Below are positions 58,001 through 64,000 of a stretch of DNA of 64,000 nt, one piece after another; position 1 is the first letter of the stretch, and every line of letters starts with the position of its first letter. The notes beneath the pieces are model-generated. The model saw nothing but the letters and a program-made list of their open reading frames with translations, did not search any database and was not told the origin of the DNA. The DNA lies in the NCBI GenBank assembly GCA_901538445.1, contig LR594584.1:1334655-1398654 (forward strand). The letters run 5' to 3'. This DNA comes from Gemmataceae bacterium (GTDB lineage: Bacteria; Planctomycetota; Planctomycetia; Gemmatales; Gemmataceae). The position numbers and the translations under genes are program-made.

Positions 58001-60670
58001 TCACGGCTGCGCGTACGGGATCGTGTCGGGCGGGCCGACGGGGTGGTCGATCCGCTCGGGCGGGACCATCGGCCGCGGCCCCATGAACTTGTCCACCTTC
58101 CACGGCAGCACGGTGAGCTCGCGGTCGCCCGAGATCGTCTGCGTGCCGTTGGCGAGGAACGCGGCGGTCACGACCGGGTGGCCGTGCTTGCCGAACACCG
58201 CGGCCGGGGCCGCCTTCACCGCCGTGTCCCACAGCCGCACCGTGCCGTCGGCCCCGCCGGTGAGCACCCACTTCCCGTCCTTCAGCGCCACCGACCGCAC
58301 CGGCCCGGTGTGGCCGGTCAGGGTGAAGTCGGCCGCGGTCTCGCCGAGCTTCCACACGCGCGTCGTGCCGTCGTCGCTGCCGGCCGCGTACCACTTCCCG
58401 TTCGGGCTCACGCCGAGGCTCACGACCGGGGCGCGGAACGGGCCGTGCGTGCGCACGGGCTTGCCCGTCCCCAATTCGAGAACGTGAACCGAGCGGTTGG
58501 CGGCGACGAAGACGTGCGCGCCCGTCGGGTCCACCGCCAAGGCCGTAACTGTCCCTTGCTTTTCGAGCCGCCAGAGTTCTTCGCCGGTGGCAACCTTCCA
58601 GGCGGCAACCACGCCGTCGAACCCGCCGGAGACGCCCCACTTCCCGTTCGGGTTGAACGCGACGGCGCTCACGAGGCCGGCGTGCTCGGCGTACTTACGC
58701 ACCTCCCGTCCGCTGTCGATGTCCCACACGCGGGCGGTGCCGTCCATGCTCCCGCTGATCGCGAACTTGCCGTCGAGCGAGAGCGCCACCGACCACACGC
58801 TGGCGGTGTGCCCGACGAGCGGCTTCACGGCCCGGCGGCCCTCGACGTCCCACAGCCGCACGCTCCGGTCCGACGACGCGACGACGGCCCGCAGCCCGTC
58901 GGCGGTGAACGCCATCTGGTTCGCGGAACCGTCGCGCGATTCGAGCGGGTCGAGCTCGCCGGTGTTGTCGGCGTTGGTCGGGCCGTTCAGGCTCGCGAGG
59001 AACAGCGTGCCGAGCTTGAGTTCGCGGGTGACGTCGCCGAACGCCTGGAGCCAGATCTGCCGGCTCACGGTGCCGCCGGCCGCCCGCAGCGCGCCGAAGT
59101 GCTTGCGGAGCGTCTCGGACGTGTCGATCTTCTCGCGGAGCTGGTTCGGCGTGAGCCCGACCTCGGCGGCCGCGACCTCCAGGTCGAGGTCGGCCTCGTA
59201 CTTCAGCGTGATCGTGCTGACGGCCTCGTACTTGGACACCCGCGCGCCGGTCTTCGCGACCGCGACCGCGTAGTTCTTGGCGTCGTCCTCCATCGACTTG
59301 ATGACGGCATCCTTGCCGGGGTAGAGCGCCTTGATGAGGTCGCCCTCGGCCCGGGTGAACGCCTTCGGGTTCTTGGCGAGATGGTCGAACACCTGGTCGG
59401 CCTTCGGGATGATCCCGGTGACGTGGCACGACATGCACGACACCCCGGCCTCGACGGCCCGGTCCGGCCGCTTCGGGTCGCTGACGATCGCCTGCGGGGC
59501 CTTGTCGAGCCGGTTGTTGTTCGCGTTCATGATGTAGTAGGCGTGCAGGCCGTTGGGCAGCGCGAAGATGGCCTCGCCGCCGGCGTGCTTGAACGGGAAC
59601 TCGGCGAGCCCGGCCGGCCCGAGCGGGAACGCGAACACGTTCCGCGGGTCCGGGACGAGGTTCCCGTTGAGCCGGTCGCCGAGGTTCGCGGGCGGCTCGT
59701 CGAAGTCGTAGGTCCGCCAGTACATCCCGTGCGCCGAGTCGTGCCTCTCCAGGATTCGGTTGAAGCGCGAGATGCCGCTGCCGTTGAACGCGGCCCGCTC
59801 GACCCGCTCCTGCTGGATGTTGGCGACCGCGTCCACCCGCAGCAACTTCTCGACCTCGGTGACGCTCGCGGGGAGTTGCAGCACGTCGTAGTACAGCGGC
59901 GCGCGGCTCGCGGTGGCGACGAACCAGTCGGCCCGGACCACCGGCACCTTCGTGAGCGTGCCGACACTCGCGGCACGGGCCGCGGTGGTGTCTTCGAGGA
60001 CGCCGTAGGGGTACTCTTGCAGGACGCGGTTCCAGATGGTCGCGTCCCAGACATACCACCGCAGGTCGATCCGCAGCACCGTCTTGAGCGGGTCCACCGC
60101 GACCGGGTTCACGACCTTCGAGCCCCACGACAGACTGTTGACGAGCTTGTTCAGGGCGTTGCGGTAGGTCTGAAGTTCCTCGGCCGACAGGCCGGCGTTG
60201 TGCAGGTGCGCGAGCGAGAAGTACCGCTGGAACCGGCGACTCCGGCGGTCCATCGTCTCCAGATCCGCGAGGATGTGGTTGTAGACGTCGCCGCTGGCGA
60301 CGATGGTGCGCGTCGGGGCGGCGTCGCCGGTCGATGCGCCGGCCGCGATCCACTTCTTGACCGCCTCGATTTCTTCGGCCGACGGCCGGTCCTTCTCGCC
60401 GGGCGGCGGCATGGTGCCGTCGTCGATCCGCTTGAACAGGCGGCTCGCGGCCGGGTCGCCGGGGACGACCTTCTTGCGGCCGACGAGCTTCGCCAGGTCG
60501 GTGACGTAGTTCACCCCGCCCTCGACCGCGCCGTCCTGCCCGTGGCACCGGTAGCAGTGCGCCTTGAGGACCGCCTGGGCGCTCGCCGCGAGTTCCTTAC
60601 TCTCGGCCGCGAAGGCAGGAGATGCGACCAGGGCGAGTGCGGCGGCGAGCGGAACAGTGCGAGCGTGCAT
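58001..60670 (-). CDS. secreted cytochrome c-WD40 protein
   Basis: 889 residues. A signal peptide (about 1-22) precedes a planctomycete-type c heme domain (AHCYRCHGQD, with C39, C42, His43) that includes GTMPPPGEKDRPSAEEI. A middle region (about 130-540) has a second heme motif (VSCMSCHVTG, near residue 412) and a large domain without a family that I can name. The C-terminal part (about 580-889) is a WD40 propeller (WSVALSLDGKFAISGSMDGT, TARVWDIDSGREV, TRVWKLGETAADFTLTGHTG in part). Two covalent hemes next to a propeller suggest a periplasmic redox or electron-carrier scaffold. It is convergent with the DUF1559 gene. Confidence 0.85.
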   Translation of the reverse strand: MHARTVPLAAALALVASPAFAAESKELAASAQAVLKAHCYRCHGQDGAVEGGVNYVTDLAKLVGRKKVVPGDPAASRLFKRIDDGTMPPPGEKDRPSAEEIEAVKKWIAAGASTGDAAPTRTIVASGDVYNHILADLETMDRRSRRFQRYFSLAHLHNAGLSAEELQTYRNALNKLVNSLSWGSKVVNPVAVDPLKTVLRIDLRWYVWDATIWNRVLQEYPYGVLEDTTAARAASVGTLTKVPVVRADWFVATASRAPLYYDVLQLPASVTEVEKLLRVDAVANIQQERVERAAFNGSGISRFNRILERHDSAHGMYWRTYDFDEPPANLGDRLNGNLVPDPRNVFAFPLGPAGLAEFPFKHAGGEAIFALPNGLHAYYIMNANNNRLDKAPQAIVSDPKRPDRAVEAGVSCMSCHVTGIIPKADQVFDHLAKNPKAFTRAEGDLIKALYPGKDAVIKSMEDDAKNYAVAVAKTGARVSKYEAVSTITLKYEADLDLEVAAAEVGLTPNQLREKIDTSETLRKHFGALRAAGGTVSRQIWLQAFGDVTRELKLGTLFLASLNGPTNADNTGELDPLESRDGSANQMAFTADGLRAVVASSDRSVRLWDVEGRRAVKPLVGHTASVWSVALSLDGKFAISGSMDGTARVWDIDSGREVRKYAEHAGLVSAVAFNPNGKWGVSGGFDGVVAAWKVATGEELWRLEKQGTVTALAVDPTGAHVFVAANRSVHVLELGTGKPVRTHGPFRAPVVSLGVSPNGKWYAAGSDDGTTRVWKLGETAADFTLTGHTGPVRSVALKDGKWVLTGGADGTVRLWDTAVKAAPAAVFGKHGHPVVTAAFLANGTQTISGDRELTVLPWKVDKFMGPRPMVPPERIDHPVGPPDTIPYAQP

Positions 60671-60793
60671 GTGCGTCGTCCCCCGTGCGGGCGCGGAGTC
60701 TCTTACCAGTCAGACGACACCGCGGGTTGGAGCGATTGCCCCGGAGCGCCAATCCGGGAAAGAAGTGAGGCCGGGCGTGAACGAACCTGCTGC

Positions 60794-61474
60794 TCACCGC
60801 TTCTTGCGCTTCGGCTTCGGGGCGACTTCGAGGTCGGCGAACAGGCGGGCGACGGGGACCGAGAACCCCGGAAGCACGTCGCCGCCGTCGAGCGTATCGG
60901 CGGTGGTCAGTTCGGTGACGTCGTCGGGCGACGTGAACACGCGGACGGTGCGGCGCTTCGGGTCCACGAACCACACCAGTTGCACGCCGGCGAGGAAGTA
61001 CTCCTTGAGCTTCCGCTCCATTTCCAGGCGGGTGTTCTTCTTGCTCAGCACCTCGACGCACAGGTCCGGGGCGAGGTCCGGGATCGGCTCGCTCGGCACC
61101 TTGCCGCCCGGCAGACGGTCCCAGTGCGTGTACGACACGTCCGGGATGCGCACGAGCTTCTTGAGGAACTTGAGGGTGCCCGCCTCGCCGAGGATGAGCC
61201 CCTTCAGGTTCCTCGCTTCGAGGTACGAGTAAAAGAGGTGCGAGATGTAGTTCGCGATCGACGATTCCGCGGCTCCCATGCCCTTCTCCACGAGAGTGCC
61301 ATCGACGAGTTCGAACAGCCGCTTGTGCTTTTCGTAGAGTCGCAGGACGTCGCGTGGGGTGGCGGTGCCGGGGGCGGGGTCCATGAGCACGCGCTCGGGG
61401 GGGATGTTCCCGAGCCGTGTGAACAGGTCGTGGAATGTTGCGAGTGAGACGGCGGTCGCACGCTTCGCACCCAT
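60794..61474 (-). CDS. Uma2-family (DUF820) restriction-endonuclease-fold protein
   Basis: 226 residues. The Uma2 core is present: LRLYEKHKRLFELVDGTLVE near residue 45, an IPDVSYTHWD segment, PDLCVEVLSKKNT with the metal-binding acidic residues, and VQLVWFVDPKRRTVRVF. The PD-(D/E)xK-like fold in this family is expanded in cyanobacteria and planctomycetes; the biological role is not established. It is co-directional with the vWA gene downstream, from which it is separated by a palindromic element. Confidence 0.9.
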   Translation of the reverse strand: MGAKRATAVSLATFHDLFTRLGNIPPERVLMDPAPGTATPRDVLRLYEKHKRLFELVDGTLVEKGMGAAESSIANYISHLFYSYLEARNLKGLILGEAGTLKFLKKLVRIPDVSYTHWDRLPGGKVPSEPIPDLAPDLCVEVLSKKNTRLEMERKLKEYFLAGVQLVWFVDPKRRTVRVFTSPDDVTELTTADTLDGGDVLPGFSVPVARLFADLEVAPKPKRKKR

Positions 61475-61557
61475 CGCGGTCCCTCCAGAGTGCGTGCAGC
61501 GTACCCGGTCCGCGAGATGGGAGCAACGCCGGGCGGCAACCGGAACCGCGTGCGTCC

Positions 61558-61669
61558 CACACCCGGGGCGGTGCCCCGGGCTCAGATTGTCCCAGCCCTT
61601 CGGGCTGAAGACCTGCTTGCAGGCTGAAAGCCTGCGACAATCTCAGCCCGGGGCACCGCCCCGGGTGTG
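61558..61669. repeat. palindromic element, family C (multi-hairpin)
   Basis: 34-bp arms (61558-61591 and 61636-61669) with one mismatch, ending CACACCCGGGG/CCCCGGGTGTG. Each arm holds its own CCCGGGG/CCCCGGG hairpin, and two small hairpins lie in the centre (AGCCCTTCGGGCT and GCAGGCTGAAAGCCTGC). It is the sister of 25814-25924. Confidence 0.92.
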
Positions 61670-61682
61670 GGGCGATGGGAGC

Positions 61683-62615
61683 CTACCGCCGACCGCGGCT
61701 GGAGGCGACGGGTGCGACCGAGGCGCTCACGGCCTGCACCACCGTCGCCGTCGCGCCGGCTTCTTCAAGGTCCGACTCGACCTCGGTCAGGTCCACCTTC
61801 TCTTCGGTCAGCCCGATCACCGACGCGATTAGCTCGCAGATCCCGGCCGGGTCTTCGAGCTTCAGCACGTTCTGCCCGAGGTAGCGGGTCCACCGCTTGC
61901 GGATCTCCTCGTTGCCGTAGTGGCTCGTCATCCGCGGGATGACGTAGTACACCTCGTACCGCTGCCGCAGCTTCTCGATCACCTCCTCGAAAGGGATGTC
62001 GGCCTGGATGCCGTCCCCGATGACGGCCCGGATCTCTTTGTGCTTCACCTTCGGGTACGGGGCCTCGTCGCCGATCACGAACAAATAGCCCTTCTTGCCG
62101 CGCTTCTCGAAGCAGTCGATGGCGGTGTGCCACGCCATGAAGTACATCGCGAGTTCGTACGACTCGGTGATGTGCCCGCCGCCGCCCCCCTCGAGGTACA
62201 GCTTGCCGAGGTCGTCCTCGATCTCCAGGCCCGACTCGAACTGGCCGACCTGGAGCGGGGCCTGGTCGCACGTCGCGTCGCCGATCGCGCCGACCAGGAT
62301 CTGCGGGTGCGCGAGGTACCCCTTGCGGATCAGCAGGTTCATGAGCCGCGGGAGGTTCTGCTGCAGCACCCGCGGCACCGACTGCATGCTCCCGGTCACG
62401 TCGAACAGCACGGCGACCGCGTGGCTCTCGGGGTGCGCCTCGCTGTCCCGCGACTCGCGGGCGATGACCCCGAGCGGGTTCATCTTCTGGTGGACGCGGG
62501 TCTGGGCGCGGCCGGCCACGACGTCCGCGTGGTGCTCGAACGCGTCGCGGCCGCTCTTCTTCCGGCTCGAAGCCCGCTCGTGGTACTCGTCGTCCGACCA
62601 GCGTGTGCCGCCCAT
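61683..62615 (-). CDS. vWA-domain protein
   Basis: 310 residues, cytoplasmic. The N-terminal 65 residues are basic and hydrophilic (ERASSRKKSGRDAFEHHADV). The vWA fold starts at VAVLFDVTGSMQSVP (MIDAS, DxTxS form), with a second conserved stretch GGGGHITESYELAMYFMAW (metal-site Thr/Glu region) and FVIGDEAPYPKVKH. The last 40 residues are Glu- then Ala/Val-rich. vWA proteins commonly act with MoxR-type AAA ATPases, but no such gene is adjacent. The start at 62615 has an AGGAGCC site. Confidence 0.85.
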   Translation of the reverse strand: MGGTRWSDDEYHERASSRKKSGRDAFEHHADVVAGRAQTRVHQKMNPLGVIARESRDSEAHPESHAVAVLFDVTGSMQSVPRVLQQNLPRLMNLLIRKGYLAHPQILVGAIGDATCDQAPLQVGQFESGLEIEDDLGKLYLEGGGGGHITESYELAMYFMAWHTAIDCFEKRGKKGYLFVIGDEAPYPKVKHKEIRAVIGDGIQADIPFEEVIEKLRQRYEVYYVIPRMTSHYGNEEIRKRWTRYLGQNVLKLEDPAGICELIASVIGLTEEKVDLTEVESDLEEAGATATVVQAVSASVAPVASSRGRR

Positions 62616-62854
62616 GCGAGGCTCCTGAGATGTGGTGCTGATGTGAGGGTGCGCCCCTCCAGAGAGAGGCACCCGGGACCCCGCGGGTTCGCGAGCCGTC
62701 CCTGCTTTGTGATTCGCCGACACGAGGCCGGGATTTCGAAGTGCGACGGAGGTTGAGTTGTGTCCGGTCCGGGCCCGAGCGCCGAGCGAGGGTCCACGCT
62801 CGTCCCTCGCTCCTCGGCACCGACCCCGACGCCGAGGAGCCGCCGCTCGCCGGG

Positions 62855-64000
62855 TCACTTCCTCAGAAGCGCCGCACGCGGAAGGTCGGTCGGTCGCGGG
62901 AAGCAGATCGGGTTCTGGGCGCTCCCGGGGCGGACCTCGCGGACCAGGGCCGGGACGCGCTCGGCGAGGTAGCCGTACAGCTCGGCCGTGGAGACGGTCC
63001 CGTCGCTGTCGGCGTCGGCGGTGCGGAACCGCGGCCCGAGCGCCTCCAGGACCGCGTAGGTGAACACCCCGTGCCCGAGCGCGTCGTCCTCGAACGCCAG
63101 CTCCCCCTGGTCGCACGAGGCGATGACCGTCGGCCCCTGCCCGTTGGGGACGAGCCGCCGCAGCACGTTCGCCCCGGCCGCGCCGCCCGAGTGGCAGGCG
63201 TCGAGCAGGACGAGCTTCCGGCAGTTCACCCCGGCGAGCGCCTCGAACAGCTCGTCGCACGAGACGGCCGTGGCCCCGGGCCGGGCCGGGGCGTAGTCGG
63301 GGCAGCACAGCACGAACAGCCCCGCGTCGCGGGCGAGGCCGCGGGCCGCGAGTTCCTTCGGGGCCGCGTCGGGCGGGCCGCCCCCCGGGAGCAGCAGGTC
63401 GCCGTGCCCCGCGAAGAACACGACCAGCAGGTCGTCGGGCCGGACCGCGGCCTTCTTCAGGTCGGCCAGCGCCGCGAGGATGCCCTTGCGGTCGGCCGCC
63501 TCTTCGAGGACCGCGGCGACCTCCCCGTTCTTGAAGAACTTCCCGTCCCCGCGGTAGTTGAGGAGCGCCTTGCGGACGCCGGTGGCGTCGGCACTCGCCT
63601 TCCCGAGGTCGCCGAGCGAACGCGCCCCGGCGACGGCGGTGCGGTGCGCGGCGTAGTCGTTGATGCCGACCGCGAGCCCCACGAGGTTCGGCTCGGCGGC
63701 CTTCGCCGGGTTGCGGACCACGCCCCCCGCCTCGGCCCGGCCGCGGGCCGCGTTCAGCGCCACCACGGTCACCTTGTTGTCCCCGGCCCGGAACGCGCCC
63801 GCGGGGATCACGACGTCCTCGCGGAACGCCTCCTTTCCGCGGCCGGGCCAGGTGCGGAGCCGGAAGTCGTTCACCCACAACTCGACCCGCTCGGGGAGCA
63901 GGTCCGGGTCGTTGCCCCGCGGGTTGACGGCGACGCCGAGCTTCACCCCGTCCTCGCGGACGGTGCCGCTCTGGAGCGCCAACTCGACCGGCGGCGGCTC
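62855..64000 (-). CDS. caspase-family (metacaspase, peptidase C14) protein, N-terminus beyond the right edge
   Basis: The last 382 codons are visible; the gene is cut at the right edge. An N-terminal beta stretch (RVELWVNDFRLRTWPGRGK, VTVVALNAARGR) precedes the caspase-like domain: VGLAVGINDYAAH, catalytic His in LVVFFAGHGD (about visible residue 199) and catalytic Cys in LVLLDACHSGGA (about 269). An EF-hand-like loop (DADSDGTVSTAELYGYL) lies near the C-terminus. In planctomycetes such proteins often have WD40 repeats in the missing N-terminal part. Metacaspases cleave after Arg/Lys and may be Ca2+-dependent, which fits the EF-hand. Confidence 0.88.
   Translation of the reverse strand, partial: EPPPVELALQSGTVREDGVKLGVAVNPRGNDPDLLPERVELWVNDFRLRTWPGRGKEAFREDVVIPAGAFRAGDNKVTVVALNAARGRAEAGGVVRNPAKAAEPNLVGLAVGINDYAAHRTAVAGARSLGDLGKASADATGVRKALLNYRGDGKFFKNGEVAAVLEEAADRKGILAALADLKKAAVRPDDLLVVFFAGHGDLLLPGGGPPDAAPKELAARGLARDAGLFVLCCPDYAPARPGATAVSCDELFEALAGVNCRKLVLLDACHSGGAAGANVLRRLVPNGQGPTVIASCDQGELAFEDDALGHGVFTYAVLEALGPRFRTADADSDGTVSTAELYGYLAERVPALVREVRPGSAQNPICFPRPTDLPRAALLRK

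Noticed and set aside
57917-61447. 1176-codon plus-strand open frame opposite the cytochrome-WD40 and Uma2 genes
   Set aside because: No domain, Arg/Gly-rich composition; the opposite strand has heme, WD40 and Uma2 motifs.
6269-61669. Palindromic elements as insertion sequences or CRISPR repeats
   Set aside because: No transposase, no direct-repeat spacer array and no clear target-site duplications were seen; they are short, non-coding and palindromic. Their mode of spread is unknown.
1-64000. tRNA, rRNA or riboswitch genes
   Set aside because: Intergenic regions were read by eye for cloverleaf arms, CCA ends, conserved rRNA segments and aptamer cores; none was convincing. A covariance search would be needed to exclude small RNAs.

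Overview
The window is one G+C-rich (roughly 65-70% by eye) bacterial chromosome segment whose gene families point to a planctomycete of the Gemmataceae type. Indicators are a small basic protein of the planctomycete/verrucomicrobial TIGR04137 type, a DUF1559 protein, cytochrome c-WD40 and caspase-type proteins, a CehA-like protein, an ECF sigma/anti-sigma pair, Ser/Thr kinase signalling, LPS genes and futalosine-pathway menaquinone synthesis (mqnD). No rRNA, tRNA, CRISPR array, transposase or phage module was seen. Coding is dense on both strands. The first gene (larA-like, left edge) and the last (caspase-family, right edge) are cut by the window.

Layout. 1-4.1 kb: larA fragment, small basic protein, a folK-SDR fusion, UspA, a 2OG-Fe(II) oxygenase and a DUF3592 membrane protein. 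4.2-12.3 kb: secreted WD40 protein, a Gemmataceae-type hypothetical, prolyl oligopeptidase, a CPPC thioredoxin-fold protein and a DegT aminotransferase. 12.3-16.7 kb: a small ACP-like protein, purC, an ECF-type transporter pair (cbiQ-cbiO) and a glycosyltransferase. 16.8-24.6 kb: a HicB-like orphan, hypotheticals, a GtrB/ArnC-type glycosyltransferase, a Tat-exported tyrosine-phosphatase-like protein, a lipoprotein, a DinG-like helicase and a BON-domain protein. 24.7-33.7 kb: old yellow enzyme, then kdsD-kdsC followed by a 1182-residue LptC/LptA-like protein (the position that lptC-lptA hold in enterobacteria), a Ser/Thr kinase with a C-terminal NPCBM-like domain, and two tiny lipoproteins.

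34.2-46.3 kb: ECF sigma/anti-sigma pair, a xylulokinase-like kinase, three secreted proteins (NIPSNAP, SMP-30-like, esterase), a two-gene EEP-nuclease cassette, tandem LpxL-type acyltransferases, a phosphatase overlapping a Gfo/Idh/MocA oxidoreductase, and an orphan ImpE/TagJ. 46.4-57.8 kb: HrpB helicase, a fused binding-protein/permease plus ATPase transporter in tight linkage with mqnD, a SUKH protein, an Ate/Bpt aminoacyltransferase, a CehA-like protein, a K+ channel and a DUF1559 protein. 58-64 kb: cytochrome c-WD40 protein, a Uma2 nuclease-fold protein, a vWA protein and a caspase-family protein.

The most striking non-genic feature is a set of about 15 palindromic elements of 50-290 bp, in several sequence families, placed mostly between genes. 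Within families, stem bases change in pairs while loops stay constant, so folding appears to be conserved. Two elements sit in frame inside genes (the DegT aminotransferase and hrpB), and others appear to supply or remove gene 3' ends (the DinG-like helicase, kdsC, NIPSNAP). This resembles in behaviour, though not in sequence, the Rickettsia palindromic elements.
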